A DNA stretch of 64,000 nucleotides, taken from NCBI GenBank assembly GCA_963843945.1, contig CAWJMF010000002.1, positions 1,178,001-1,242,000 on the forward strand. The letters run 5' to 3'. Origin of the DNA: CAWJMF01 sp963843945 (GTDB taxonomy: Bacteria; Vulcanimicrobiota; Vulcanimicrobiia; Vulcanimicrobiales; Vulcanimicrobiaceae). The first letter of the stretch is position 1. Each line of letters begins with the position of its first letter. This document shows positions 17,724 to 26,165 of the stretch, piece by piece. The notes beneath the pieces are model-generated. The model was not told where the DNA came from. It did not search any database and worked only from the letters and a program-made list of their open reading frames with translations. The position numbers and the translations under genes are program-made.

Positions 17724-20402
17724 CTACGGGCCGACGACGACTTTCACGAAACCCGAACGGCGCACGACCGAGGCGAACGCGTCTTTTACCGCTTGCGCCG
17801 AGGTCGCGATGATCGCTTGGGCGTCGAGCCGGTCTTGATCGAGCGGGTAGCCGTGCTGTGCGTCGCCGAGCAGCGACTCGCCGATCGAGGCCAGTGCGCC
17901 GCCGTCGACGATCGTGCGCCGGACCACCGCCGCTTTGGCGAGCGATAGCTCGAAATCGCCGACGGGCTCGGTCTGCATGCGGGCGATCTCGGCGTCGATC
18001 GAACGCGTGATGCGATCGACGTTGCCCGGCGACGAGGAGAACTCGATCGAGAATTGCGAGCGCGATTTGTCGACCGAGAACTGCGAGCCGATCGTATAGA
18101 CGAGCCCGGCGTTTTGGCGCACGTCGCGGAACAGCCGGCTTTGCTCGGCGCCGAGCGCGCCGCCGCCGAAGATCGTGTTCCCGAGTTGCATCGCTGCAAA
18201 CTGAGGCGAGGCGCGGTCGAGCGAAACCAGCTCCGCTAAGGTGACGCCGTCTTGATTGAGCGACTTCACCGTCAAGCGCACGTCGCCGGGCGGATTGAGG
18301 GGCACGGCGGGCATCTCGAGCGAAGGCGCTTCGCCCGTCGCCTTCCAATCGGCGAAGGCGTGCTCGAAAGCGCCTTTCGCCGCGTCGGGCGTCGTGTTCC
18401 CGACGACCACGATCGTCGTCTGGTCGGGACGGAACGTCTTCGCATAGTACGCGCGCACGTCGTCGAGGGTCACGCTCAAGACGCTGTCGGGCGTCGGCTG
18501 GCGCAGCGCCGGATCGCCCGGCGGCAACAGCTTCTTGGCGAGCTGAAGCTGCGAAACGGTCGCCGTGCTGTTGAGCGCGGTCTCGAGCTCCTCGAGCGTA
18601 CGCCGCCGCGCCGCCTCGAACGTCGTCTGGTCGAAGCGCGGTTGCAGTTCGGCTTCGGCGAGCAGCGTTACGGCGCGCTCGAACGACGCAGAGGTCGTCT
18701 GCATGCCGAACTGCGAGCCGGCGCCGATTTGCGTATCGAGATCGTCCTGGGCGCGCTGGAACGTCTGGCGGTCGCGCATCAGCGTTCCGTAGGCGAACAT
18801 CGCGTTGAGGATGTTCGCCACGCCTTCTTTGCCCGCCGGCTCTTCCAGCACGGCGTTGGAGTGCACGAGGCCGTAGGCGAGCACCGTGTCGGAGATCTGC
18901 GCCGGGCGCACGATCAGCGTGATCCCGTTCGCCAGGCGCGTGCGCGACGGCGCCGCCTCGGCCGGCGGCGCGGCGATATTTTCGAGCAGCGCGTTGCCCC
19001 ACGGCGGCAGCTTCGTCGCGGCACCTTGTACGTCGAGGGGCTTCTCGGGCCCGCGCGAGGCCGGCGCCGGCGGCGCCGTCTGATTCGCGTCCGCCGACGG
19101 CGTGAGCGCGCCGACGATGGCGTGATCCGGATCGAGGTAGCGCTTGGCGGCGCGGTCCACTTCGGCCAGCGTGACCGCGGCGAGCAACTGCTGCTCGCGC
19201 ACGATCGAAGGCTCGTCGTCGAGCGCGATCGTCGTCGCCCAATCGTTGGCCAGCGAGGAGATCGAATTGCGTCCGAGTTCCTGGCTCACGATGGATTGCC
19301 GTTTGACCGTCTCGAAAAGTTCGGCCGGCACGCCGTGCGCCGCGTACTCACGCACGATCGTCTCCAGACGTTTGGTCATCTCATAGGGGTTCGCGTTCGG
19401 CGCGAGCGCGGCAGTCGCGATGCCGATCTGCCCCTCGGGGACGTAGGGCGTCGAAATCCACTCGGCATCGAGCGCCGCACCCGAATCGACGAGCCCCTGG
19501 AAAGGCCCGCGCGGCGATCCGAGGACTTGCTGCAAGAGGTACGAGGCCAGGAAATCCGGGCTGTCGACCCCGGGAAAGCGGAAGGCCAGCGCGGCGAGCG
19601 GGTACGTGAGCGAGGTGGGACGGCGGATCACTTTGCGCTGCATCGGCTCGAGGTGTGCGACCGGGTGCGTCCCGATCGCCTTGCGCGGAACTTTGTCGAA
19701 GTACGAACGCACTTGCGCCAGCGCGGCTTCCTTGTCGACGTTGCCGGCGATCACCAGGACGGCGTTGTTCGGGCCGTACCAGCGCTCGTAAAATTTCTTG
19801 AGATCGGCTCCGGTCAACCGATTGAATGCCGCAACCGTGCCGACGCCTTGCCGGGCGTAGGCCGTGCCGGCGAACGCGTAGGCTTGCACGTCGCGAAAGA
19901 AATCGGCGCCCGGATTGGATTCGTCGCGCAAGACCTCTTGCTCGATCGCACCCCGCTCGTTCTCCCACTCGGCCTGCGCGTCGAGGATGTCGTGCATGCG
20001 ATCGGACTCGATGCGGAAGATCGCGTCCAGATTCGGCGCGGGAACGGTAAACTCGAACTGCGTCAGCGTATCGGAGGTCTCGGCGTTGAAGCTCCCGCCG
20101 AGGGCCGTCGCGATCGTTCCGAGCTGCGCCGTGCTCAAATTCTTGGTGCCGCGGAACATCATGTGCTCCTGGGCGTGGGCCATTCCCTGAAAGTTCGCGG
20201 GATCGTCGCGCGAGCCGACCAGGTACGCGAGATCGGTCGAGACCACCGGCGCGAGGGTGTTGCGCACGATCACGACGCGTAGACCGTTCGAAAGCGTGGC
20301 TTTGAGAACGTCGTCTTCGGCGGGAGCGGCGGCGCGCCCGGCGCCGCCGAGCGATGCCGTCAACATCAGGATCGCGACCAAACAGAGTGCCCGGAGCTTC
20401 AT
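17724..20402 (-). CDS. M16 family zinc metallopeptidase (tandem pitrilysin-like, exported)
   Basis: 892 aa with an N-terminal signal peptide (to about residue 25). The inverted zinc motif H-A-Q-E-H is at 76-80, and the third ligand glutamate is at about 156 in the N-E-R-G-A-I-E-Q-E block, giving the expected 76-residue gap, so the N-terminal half is catalytically complete. The second M16 half starts near residue 485 (R-T-R-L-A-N-G-I-T-L-I-V-R) and lacks an HxxEH motif, as is usual for the inactive half. Likely a periplasmic peptidase degrading small peptides or processing exported proteins. It converges on the secretin gene. Confidence 0.93.
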   Translation of the reverse strand: MKLRALCLVAILMLTASLGGAGRAAAPAEDDVLKATLSNGLRVVIVRNTLAPVVSTDLAYLVGSRDDPANFQGMAHAQEHMMFRGTKNLSTAQLGTIATALGGSFNAETSDTLTQFEFTVPAPNLDAIFRIESDRMHDILDAQAEWENERGAIEQEVLRDESNPGADFFRDVQAYAFAGTAYARQGVGTVAAFNRLTGADLKKFYERWYGPNNAVLVIAGNVDKEAALAQVRSYFDKVPRKAIGTHPVAHLEPMQRKVIRRPTSLTYPLAALAFRFPGVDSPDFLASYLLQQVLGSPRGPFQGLVDSGAALDAEWISTPYVPEGQIGIATAALAPNANPYEMTKRLETIVREYAAHGVPAELFETVKRQSIVSQELGRNSISSLANDWATTIALDDEPSIVREQQLLAAVTLAEVDRAAKRYLDPDHAIVGALTPSADANQTAPPAPASRGPEKPLDVQGAATKLPPWGNALLENIAAPPAEAAPSRTRLANGITLIVRPAQISDTVLAYGLVHSNAVLEEPAGKEGVANILNAMFAYGTLMRDRQTFQRAQDDLDTQIGAGSQFGMQTTSASFERAVTLLAEAELQPRFDQTTFEAARRRTLEELETALNSTATVSQLQLAKKLLPPGDPALRQPTPDSVLSVTLDDVRAYYAKTFRPDQTTIVVVGNTTPDAAKGAFEHAFADWKATGEAPSLEMPAVPLNPPGDVRLTVKSLNQDGVTLAELVSLDRASPQFAAMQLGNTIFGGGALGAEQSRLFRDVRQNAGLVYTIGSQFSVDKSRSQFSIEFSSSPGNVDRITRSIDAEIARMQTEPVGDFELSLAKAAVVRRTIVDGGALASIGESLLGDAQHGYPLDQDRLDAQAIIATSAQAVKDAFASVVRRSGFVKVVVGP

Positions 20403-20532
20403 AGGTCGCCTATCGTTCGTCCGGCCTCAAAAGCCCTATCGACAAACGTAGCGCTGTCCGGTCGAGCAAGCGTTGCGGGCGAGCCGCTTCCCCGGCGTTG
20501 CGAGCCGGCCCGCGCGGGGTAAACGAACGCAT

Positions 20533-20841
20533 ATGGCTCCCACAAAGCGCAAATGGTCGAAACACGTCAACGAAACGAGCAACGCGATGGACGTCGCCGC
20601 CGGCACGTTCAAGCAGAGCGATCCTAAGAAGATCGCGCGCGCCCTCGAACGCGACGCGGAGGAATCCGACCGCCGCAAATCCTCGCCGTACCGCTCGGCG
20701 ATGTCGATGCTGACCTTCTACATCAACCGCGCGGGTTCCAACCTTACCGCCGAGCAGCGCAAGACGCTGGAAGATGCAAAGCAGGTGCTGCGGGACGAGT
20801 TCGGGCCGGCCGCGAGCAAAAAGAAAAAGCCGTCCTCTTAG
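20533..20841 (+). CDS. DUF3175 family protein
   Basis: 102 aa, small and basic. The block K-W-S-K-H-V-N-E-T-S-N-A-M-D followed by K-S-S-P-Y-R-S-A-M-S-M-L-T-F-Y and the Lys-rich C-terminus are characteristic of DUF3175, a widespread family of unknown function. I start at ATG 20533; a further 20 codons upstream look non-coding. The stop overlaps the end of the convergent arsC-like gene by four bases. The 130-bp region upstream, shared with the divergent M16 gene, shows no clear promoter. Confidence 0.85.
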   Translation: MAPTKRKWSKHVNETSNAMDVAAGTFKQSDPKKIARALERDAEESDRRKSSPYRSAMSMLTFYINRAGSNLTAEQRKTLEDAKQVLRDEFGPAASKKKKPSS

Positions 20842-21257
20842 TCGAGCTTTCGCGTGACGCCGCCGGGGCCGGCACGCAGCTGCTCGGCCAGCTTCGCGGC
20901 TTGCTCCGCAACGAGATCGCGAATCTCGCGCACCCGTTCCGGCGGTTGTCCCTTCGGATCGGGAAGACCCCAATCGTCGTCGACGCGCGAAACGCCCTCG
21001 ACGTCGCAGCCCATCGTGATGATGCGCGCGGCACGGGCGACGAGCGCCGGGTCGAGTAGCTTGGGGCGTGCCTTTGCGATGTCGATGCCGATCTCGGCCA
21101 TCGCCGCAACGACGCCGGGATCCGGCAGGTCGGCGGCGACCGTGCCGGCGGAGGCGATCTCGACGGAATCTCCCGCGAAGCGCCGCAAAAAGGCCTCCGC
21201 CATTTGGCTGCGCCCGGTGTTGTGTTTGCAAACGAACAAGACGAGCGGTTTCGGCAT
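20838..21257 (-). CDS. arsC: Low-molecular-weight phosphatase / arsenate reductase-like protein
   Basis: 139 aa. The P-loop C-K-H-N-T-G-R-S-Q near the N-terminus is the LMW-PTPase/ArsC active site (CX5RS with the Asn typical of arsenate reductases), and the acid loop D-D-D-W-G-L-P-D-P-K-G follows. Only one other cysteine (M-G-C-D-V) is present, so the paired resolving cysteines of thioredoxin-linked ArsC are not complete; a different thiol partner or a protein phosphatase role remains possible. The ATG at 21257 is directly preceded in frame by a GTG (21260). No arsB or arsR neighbour. Confidence 0.8.
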   Translation of the reverse strand: MPKPLVLFVCKHNTGRSQMAEAFLRRFAGDSVEIASAGTVAADLPDPGVVAAMAEIGIDIAKARPKLLDPALVARAARIITMGCDVEGVSRVDDDWGLPDPKGQPPERVREIRDLVAEQAAKLAEQLRAGPGGVTRKLD

Positions 21258-21366
21258 CACTTAGCTTCCCGCAATGCTACTTTTTGAATTGATTTTTGTC
21301 AATACAAGCCGCGCCCGAGCATCCGTTCCGCGTTTGAAGGACGCGGTTCCCGGCTACGATTGGAAG

Positions 21367-21954
21367 ATGAATAGGCAAGCCCACAACGGCATCAACCCCA
21401 CCAACTACGACAACATCCCGTCGTACCCGCCCGACGCCGACGATCGCGTCGTCTACGCCATCATCGAAACGCCGGCGCTGACCCGGCACAAGTACGCCTT
21501 CGAACCGCGGTACGGAATCATGTTGCTCAAGCACACGCTGGCCGAAGGTTTGCGCTGGCCGTACGACTACGGTTTCATCCCGCACACGCTGGCCGACGAC
21601 GGCGATCCGCTCGACGTGCTGATCCTCAACGACGAACCGACGTTCTCCGGCTGCATGCTCGAGGCGCGCGTTCTCGGGGCGATCCGGCTGGCAAAGAACG
21701 GTATCGAGAACGACCGGATCGTGGCTTGTCCCACGCGCAAACCAGGCGTGTCGCTGACGACCGACGTCTTCGACGACCTCGACGACCTCCCCAAGGAACT
21801 CCAGGCCGGCATCGAGCGCTTCCTGGTCGAGTACTCGGCGGACGAAGGCAACGCGATCGAGTTGAAGGGCAAGTCCTCGCACAAGAAGGCTCTCAAGCTC
21901 GTCGACGACGCCCGGCGCGCCTTCAAGAAAGCGCGCGAGCGCAGCGAAGCTTAG
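21367..21954 (+). CDS. ppa: Inorganic pyrophosphatase (family I)
   Basis: 195 aa soluble cytoplasmic enzyme that hydrolyses pyrophosphate to drive biosynthesis. Family I blocks are clear: K-Y-A-F-E-P, W-P-Y-D-Y-G-F-I-P-H-T and the metal-binding signature D-G-D-P-L-D-V-L-I-L. I start at ATG 21367 directly after GGAAG; the 31 upstream codons in the same frame are not family-like. The stop codon region overlaps the convergent small regulator gene by four bases. Confidence 0.92.
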   Translation: MNRQAHNGINPTNYDNIPSYPPDADDRVVYAIIETPALTRHKYAFEPRYGIMLLKHTLAEGLRWPYDYGFIPHTLADDGDPLDVLILNDEPTFSGCMLEARVLGAIRLAKNGIENDRIVACPTRKPGVSLTTDVFDDLDDLPKELQAGIERFLVEYSADEGNAIELKGKSSHKKALKLVDDARRAFKKARERSEA

Positions 21955-22238
21955 GCGCCGAACAAATACTGGACGGGCGTCGTCCGGCCGCCGAAAAAGG
22001 CGGTGACGCCGACGTCGTAGGCATCGGCTAGCCGCTGCAACTCGTCCTCGCTGAGCGCGGATTCGGCGTCCTCGGCTTCGGCCAAGCGCTGCGGATCGAG
22101 AGCGGCTTGTTTCGCCGCGTATTCGACGTCGTAGCCGAGGCGCGTGCGAATCGAGATGAGTTGCTCGGCCACTTGGGCGAGAATTTCTTCGCGCTCCGGT
22201 TCGGCCAAATTCGCCTCGAACGGCGGTTGTTGATCCAT
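21951..22238 (-). CDS. Small XRE-like helix-turn-helix protein
   Basis: 95 aa acidic protein. The middle (L-I-S-I-R-T-R-L-G-Y-D-V-E-Y-A-A-K-Q-A-A-L, then L-A-E-A-E, then S-E-D-E-L-Q-R-L-A-D-A-Y) has the spacing of a Cro/CI-type HTH domain, so a DNA-binding regulator is likely although the match is distant. The ATG at 22238 has GAGGAG seven bases upstream; the frame extends 12 codons further without a better start. It lies just after the tartrate-dehydrogenase-like gene on the same strand and overlaps its end by translation-coupled spacing. Confidence 0.6.
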   Translation of the reverse strand: MDQQPPFEANLAEPEREEILAQVAEQLISIRTRLGYDVEYAAKQAALDPQRLAEAEDAESALSEDELQRLADAYDVGVTAFFGGRTTPVQYLFGA

Positions 22239-22248
22239 CTGCTTCTCC

Positions 22249-23313
22249 TCAGCCTGCAGCGACGGCTTCGGCAATCGCCTTGCCGACGTCTTCCGTGTGC
22301 GCCGTCCCGCCGATCTCCGGCGTGCGCGGGCCGCTCGTCAGCACCGTTTCGATCGCCCGCACCACGGCCGCGGCCGCTTCGGGATGACCCAGGTGGTCGA
22401 GCATCATCGCGCCGGACCAAATCTGGCCGATCGGGTTGGCGATGCGCTTGCCGGCGATGTCGGGCGCCGAACCGTGGACCGGCTCGAACATCGAAGGGAA
22501 CTCGCGCTCGGGATTAAGGTTGGCGGAGGGCGCGATGCCGATCGTGCCGGTGCAGCCCGGGCCGAGGTCGGAGAGGATGTCGCCGAAGAGATTGGAGCCG
22601 ACCACCACGTCGAACCAGTCCGGATGCTGGACGAAATGGGCCGTCAGGATGTCGATGTGATACTGGTCGGTGCGCACCGCCGGATAGCTCGCCGCCATCG
22701 CTTTCACGCGTTCGTCCCAGTACGGCATCGTAATCGCGATGCCGTTCGACTTGGTCGCCGAGGTCAGATGCTTTTTCGGGCGGCGGTTAGCCAGCTCGTA
22801 CGCATAGCGCAGCACGCGATCGACGCCGCGTCGCGTGAAGATCGTCTCCTGGATGACGATTTCGTCGTCGGTGCCCTCGTTGAAGCGGCCGCCGACGGCG
22901 GAGTACTCGCCCTCGGTATTCTCGCGCACGATCCAAAAGTCGATGTCGCCCGGCGCGCGCCCCGCCAGCGGCGAGGTGATGCCCGGCATCAAGCGCACCG
23001 GGCGCAAGTTGACGTACTGCTGAAAGCGCCGCCGAATCGGGATGAGCAACCCCCAGAGCGAAACGTGATCGGGAACTCCCGGAAACCCGACCGCGCCCAA
23101 AAAGATCGCATCGTGATTGCGGATGCGCTCGAGACCGTCCTCGGGCATCATCGCGCCGGTCGCGGCGAAGCGCTTGCAGCTCCAATCGAACGGCTCCCAC
23201 TCGAAGCGCAGGCCGCTTCGCTTTGCGGCCGCATCGACGACGCGGATTCCCTCCGGCATGACTTCCTGGCCGATGCCGTCCCCGGCGATCACCGCGATCT
23301 TGTAGCTTTTCAT
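22249..23313 (-). CDS. Isocitrate/isopropylmalate-type dehydrogenase, tartrate/D-malate dehydrogenase subgroup
   Basis: 354 aa NAD-dependent beta-decarboxylating dehydrogenase. Landmarks: I-A-G-D-G-I-G-Q-E-V, N-L-R-P-V-R-L-M-P-G, V-R-E-N-T-E-G-E-Y-S, metal-site aspartates in G-S-N-L-F-G-D-I-L-S-D-L, and F-E-P-V-H-G-S-A-P-D-I-A-G-K. The substrate loop resembles tartrate dehydrogenase/D-malate dehydrogenase rather than LeuB or Icd. The start ATG overlaps the upstream gene's stop (TAATG), indicating coupling. Likely used in catabolism of tartrate, D-malate or related hydroxyacids. Confidence 0.9.
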   Translation of the reverse strand: MKSYKIAVIAGDGIGQEVMPEGIRVVDAAAKRSGLRFEWEPFDWSCKRFAATGAMMPEDGLERIRNHDAIFLGAVGFPGVPDHVSLWGLLIPIRRRFQQYVNLRPVRLMPGITSPLAGRAPGDIDFWIVRENTEGEYSAVGGRFNEGTDDEIVIQETIFTRRGVDRVLRYAYELANRRPKKHLTSATKSNGIAITMPYWDERVKAMAASYPAVRTDQYHIDILTAHFVQHPDWFDVVVGSNLFGDILSDLGPGCTGTIGIAPSANLNPEREFPSMFEPVHGSAPDIAGKRIANPIGQIWSGAMMLDHLGHPEAAAAVVRAIETVLTSGPRTPEIGGTAHTEDVGKAIAEAVAAG

Positions 23314-23603
23314 TACCAGTCGCCCATACGCTCTTCGTCGACTTCACCCTCGAAGGCCACCGTCCCGGGCGCGAGAATCGCCGCGACCAGCGGAACCCCT
23401 TCGAAGAGGATACGGGCCGAGTGCAGGTGCGCGACGTCGATGCCGCGCTCGTAGAGGGCGCAATAGCGCGCCAAAACGTCCGGCGCGCAGACGACGCGGC
23501 GCGGCCGGACGTTATAGAGTTCGCGAAATCGGGTGAAAGCGCGCTCGAAGTCCGCAGCGGAGAACCTCGTTCCTAAGGTGACCTCGCGACGAACGTTCTC
23601 CAA
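23313..23603 (-). CDS. Conserved-looking hypothetical protein
   Basis: 96 aa from a TTG start 19 bp after the YCII-family gene. Contains R-V-V-C-A-P-D-V-L-A-R-Y and G-V-P-L-V-A-A-I-L-A-P-G-T-V-A-F-E-G-E-V-D-E. No membrane segment or signal. I do not recognise the family. The last part (acidic strand-rich) and its TAATG overlap with the dehydrogenase support a real gene in one operon with it. Confidence 0.6.
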   Translation of the reverse strand: MENVRREVTLGTRFSAADFERAFTRFRELYNVRPRRVVCAPDVLARYCALYERGIDVAHLHSARILFEGVPLVAAILAPGTVAFEGEVDEERMGDW

Positions 23604-23622
23604 CCGCGGCTCCCGTCTTCAG

Positions 23623-23940
23623 CTACATCGGCACCGGTATCGTCTCGTAAACTTCGACCGTGCCGCCGTTCGATAGGATCGGACAATTTTTCGCCATGCC
23701 GGTCGCACTGCCGATGTTGTCGGCCTTGACGATCGAATAACCCGTCAGGTGCGAGCCGCCTCCGTCGTTGACGCTTCCGTTCGAACCGACGGACTTCGAG
23801 GGACCGAAAGGCGTGCCGACGTCGACGACCGCGGCACCGAGTCCGCCGAACCACTTCATCCATTCGGCCATGGCGGCTTGCTGTTCCGCTTCCGTTGCCG
23901 CCATGCCCCCGCCCTTGTACACAAACACGTAGTTAGCCAC
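23623..23940 (-). CDS. YCII-related domain protein
   Basis: 105 aa. The N-terminus M-A-N-Y-V-F-V-Y-K-G-G-G, the A-E-W-M-K-W-F region and the closing V-E-V-Y-E-T-I-P are typical of the PhnB-independent YCII/DGPF group of small dimeric ferredoxin-like-fold proteins often found beside SRPBCC and sigma-factor genes. The GTG start at 23940 has AGAGGAGAA upstream at good spacing. Sits between the SRPBCC/ArsR pair and the dehydrogenase operon on the same strand. Confidence 0.8.
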   Translation of the reverse strand: MANYVFVYKGGGMAATEAEQQAAMAEWMKWFGGLGAAVVDVGTPFGPSKSVGSNGSVNDGGGSHLTGYSIVKADNIGSATGMAKNCPILSNGGTVEVYETIPVPM

Positions 23941-23990
23941 GATCGTTCTCCTCTAAAGCGAATGCGCGTGAGATCTCGTAAGGTCTTGGG

Positions 23991-24437
23991 TTACGTCTTG
24001 AACTGCAGCGTCGCGAATCGCGCGAGCGCTTCGAGCCAGCCGGCTTCGTACTCCGGCCGCTCCTCCGCGGCGGGAAAGCCGCCGTGCGTGATGCGAATTT
24101 CCGTTTGCGCGCCGCGCTCGTCGAATTCGACGGTAACGAGCGTCTCGAGCGAGTCGGGGATGCCGTTTTCCCAGCGCCACGTATAGACGAGACGGCTCGG
24201 TGGCGTGACTTCGCGATACGTGCCTGCCACGACGAGCGACGGCCCTTCGAGTGGTTCCATGACGACGCGGTACGCGCCGCCCGGGCGCAGATCCACGTCG
24301 GCCGACGGCGTCGCCGTACCGATCGGTCCCCACCACTGCTTGATGCGCTCGGGATCGGTCCAAGCGCGAAAGACCTCCTCGCGCGGCGCGTCGACGACGC
24401 GCGTAAGCTGGATCTCGCGGGTGGCCGGCTGCGTCAT
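23991..24437 (-). CDS. SRPBCC/AHSA1-family protein (first copy)
   Basis: 148 aa helix-grip protein of the Aha1 C-terminal-like (AHSA1) group: V-D-A-P-R-E-E-V-F-R-A-W-T-D-P-E-R-I-K-Q-W-W-G-P, D-L-R-P-G-G-A-Y-R, and L-V-T-V-E-F-D-E-R-G-A-Q-T-E-I. Members bind hydrophobic ligands; activity is rarely known. The ATG at 24437 has AAGGAG with six-base spacing and overlaps the upstream ArsR stop as ATGA, the classic ArsR-SRPBCC pair. A paralogous pair lies at 25716-26697. Confidence 0.9.
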   Translation of the reverse strand: MTQPATREIQLTRVVDAPREEVFRAWTDPERIKQWWGPIGTATPSADVDLRPGGAYRVVMEPLEGPSLVVAGTYREVTPPSRLVYTWRWENGIPDSLETLVTVEFDERGAQTEIRITHGGFPAAEERPEYEAGWLEALARFATLQFKT

Positions 24438-24772
24438 GACGACTCCTTGGAGACGGCGAGATATTCGGCGAACGCGTCCAGCCGCGCGTCCCAGAACCCG
24501 CGATAGAAGGCGAGCCACTCGTCTGCAGCTCGCAGCCGCGCCGGCAGCAGTTTGCAGCGCCGCACGCGGCCGACGCGGCGATGCGTCAGGAGGCCGGCTC
24601 GCTCGAGCACGCCCAAGTGCTTCGTGACCGCGGGAAGCGAGACGTGGAAGGGCGCCGCGAGCTCGGAGACCGAGGCTTCGCCGGAGGCCAGCCGCTTGAC
24701 GATCGCGCGCCGCGTCGGATCGGCCAATGCCGAGAAAACGGCGTCGAGATCGGCGGTCGAATACTTAACCAT
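24434..24772 (-). CDS. ArsR-family transcriptional regulator (first copy)
   Basis: 112 aa winged-helix repressor: F-S-A-L-A-D-P-T-R-R-A-I-V-K-R-L, V-S-E-L-A-A-P-F-H-V-S-L-P-A-V-T-K-H-L-G-V-L-E-R. No metal-binding cysteines of the ArsR/SmtB type, as is common for regulators paired with SRPBCC proteins. Starts at ATG 24772, because upstream codons are not family-like. The start codon lies inside an inverted repeat (24763-24782), suggesting autorepression at the start of the transcript. Confidence 0.9.
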   Translation of the reverse strand: MVKYSTADLDAVFSALADPTRRAIVKRLASGEASVSELAAPFHVSLPAVTKHLGVLERAGLLTHRRVGRVRRCKLLPARLRAADEWLAFYRGFWDARLDAFAEYLAVSKESS

Positions 24773-24782
24773 TTGGTTTAGT
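24763..24782. promoter_or_regulatory. Candidate ArsR operator overlapping the start codon
   Basis: Near-palindrome ACTTAACCA-TT-TGGTTTAGT, nine-base arms with one mismatch, spanning the start codon of the ArsR gene. Almost the same sequence occurs at the start of the second ArsR gene (26691-26704). Part of the likeness comes from both proteins starting M-V-K-Y, but the left arm is non-coding in both. Confidence 0.5.
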
Positions 24783-24854
24783 GTAGCCGGGAAACCGCCG
24801 GAGCGCAAGCCCCCGAAGGCGGAAGCATGGGGCGCCGCCGAGTAAGCCTGCGCA

Positions 24855-25712
24855 ATGCCCGCTCGCCTTCTCGATGGACGCGCACTCGCTGCCGAGTTGC
24901 GCGAAGGACTCGCCGCGCGGACTGCCGCGCTTCGCGCCGGCGGCGTCGTTCCGCGTCTGCGCGTCGTCATGGTCGGCGAAGACGACGCGAGCCTCGCCTA
25001 CGTGGCTGGGATGCAGCGGCTGGCCGAACGCATCGGCACCGTCGTCGACGTGGAGGTCTTGTCGCTTCGCATCGACGACGCGGGGGTGCGCGCCGCCCTC
25101 GAGCGGTACGCCGCCGATCCGCTCGTTCACGGCGTGATCCTGCAACAGCCGCTTCCGCCGGCGCTCTCGATCCGCGCGATCTGCGACGCGATGCCGGCCG
25201 CCAAAGACGTCGACGGCGCGAACCCGTACAACCAAGGGCGGCTGGCCTTCGCCACGGGCGCGCGCTTCGTTCCGGCGACGCCCGCAGCGGTGATGCTGCT
25301 GCTCGAACGGAGCGATAAGTGGCCGCTGCGCGGACGGGACGTGACGATCGTCGGACGTTCCAATGTGGTCGGCCTCCCGGTAAGCTTGCTCATTATGGCG
25401 CAAGACGCGACGGTGACGGTGACGCACAAAGAAACGCACGATCTGCGCGACCACGTCCGTCACGCCGAAGTCCTCGTCGTCGCCGCCGGCGCGCCGCATC
25501 TGATCGATGGAAGCTGGCTGCGCGAGGGTGCCACGGTCATCGACGTCGGCACGACGCTGGTCGGCGGAAAGCTATTGGGCGACGTCGATTTTGAAAGCGC
25601 GCGTCAGGTGGCGGGAGAGATCACGCCCGTGCCGGGCGGCGTGGGTCCGGTGACCAACATCGCCCTCATGACGAACCTTATCTCCGCCGCCGAGTCCCTC
25701 AGCGCGCGCTGA
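24855..25712 (+). CDS. folD: Bifunctional-type methylenetetrahydrofolate dehydrogenase/cyclohydrolase FolD, with the cyclohydrolase lysine replaced
   Basis: 285 aa cytoplasmic one-carbon enzyme interconverting methylene-, methenyl- and formyl-THF. Landmarks: K-D-V-D-G-A-N-P-Y-N, P-A-T-P-A-A-V-M, NADP site G-R-S-N-V-V-G-L-P, and P-V-P-G-G-V-G-P-V-T near the C-terminus. In the catalytic YxxxK motif, E. coli FolD has Y-V-A-S-K; here the codons read Y-V-A-G-M, so the lysine needed for cyclohydrolysis is a methionine, while the tyrosine, the following Gln (L-Q-Q-P-L-P) and Asp (D-V-D-G) remain. Dehydrogenase activity is expected; cyclohydrolase activity is doubtful. Divergent from the ArsR1 operon. 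Confidence 0.92.
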   Translation: MPARLLDGRALAAELREGLAARTAALRAGGVVPRLRVVMVGEDDASLAYVAGMQRLAERIGTVVDVEVLSLRIDDAGVRAALERYAADPLVHGVILQQPLPPALSIRAICDAMPAAKDVDGANPYNQGRLAFATGARFVPATPAAVMLLLERSDKWPLRGRDVTIVGRSNVVGLPVSLLIMAQDATVTVTHKETHDLRDHVRHAEVLVVAAGAPHLIDGSWLREGATVIDVGTTLVGGKLLGDVDFESARQVAGEITPVPGGVGPVTNIALMTNLISAAESLSAR

Positions 25713-25715
25713 CGC

Positions 25716-26165
25716 TCATTCTCTGATGAAAAAGAGATTGAGCTTGTCGAAGGTGGTCGTCCAGCCGCTGAAGTGGCCGTCGCGCGATTCGACGGTGCCG
25801 AAACCCTCGTGTTTGAAGATCATCTCGGTCTCGTCGCCGCGCTCGATGAAGTCGATCGTGACTTGCGTCTCGGGACCCGGATTGCCGCCCTCTTCCCAAC
25901 TCCAACTGTAGGCAAGCCGCTCGGGCCGGCGCACGGTGGTGTACGTGCCGACCGCGATATTCGGATCGCCGTCGGTATCGATAATCACGATGCGATAACG
26001 GCCGCCTTCGCGCAAATCGACGTTCGCTTCGGGAACGGTCATGCCCGCGGGCCCAAACCACTGGCGTAACGCTTCCGGTTTGGTCCACGCATCGAAAACG
26101 CGCGCGCGGGGTGCCTTGAACGTCCGGCGGATCTCGAGGCCTTGGGCAGTCTTGGTGTCGGTCAT
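25716..26165 (-). CDS. SRPBCC/AHSA1-family protein (second copy)
   Basis: 149 aa paralogue of the protein at 23991-24437: F-K-A-P-R-A-R-V-F-D-A-W-T-K-P-E-A-L-R-Q-W-F-G-P, D-L-R-E-G-G-R-Y-R, and V-T-I-D-F-I-E-R-G-D-E-T-E-M-I. ATG at 26165 follows GGAAGAG by six bases and overlaps the preceding small gene's TGA (ATGA). Ends 3 bp from the convergent folD stop. Confidence 0.9.
   Translation of the reverse strand: MTDTKTAQGLEIRRTFKAPRARVFDAWTKPEALRQWFGPAGMTVPEANVDLREGGRYRIVIIDTDGDPNIAVGTYTTVRRPERLAYSWSWEEGGNPGPETQVTIDFIERGDETEMIFKHEGFGTVESRDGHFSGWTTTFDKLNLFFIRE

Noticed and set aside
18252..20282. 676-codon plus-strand frame opposite the M16 peptidase
   Set aside because: Antisense shadow; the M16 zinc site and signal peptide lie on the minus strand.
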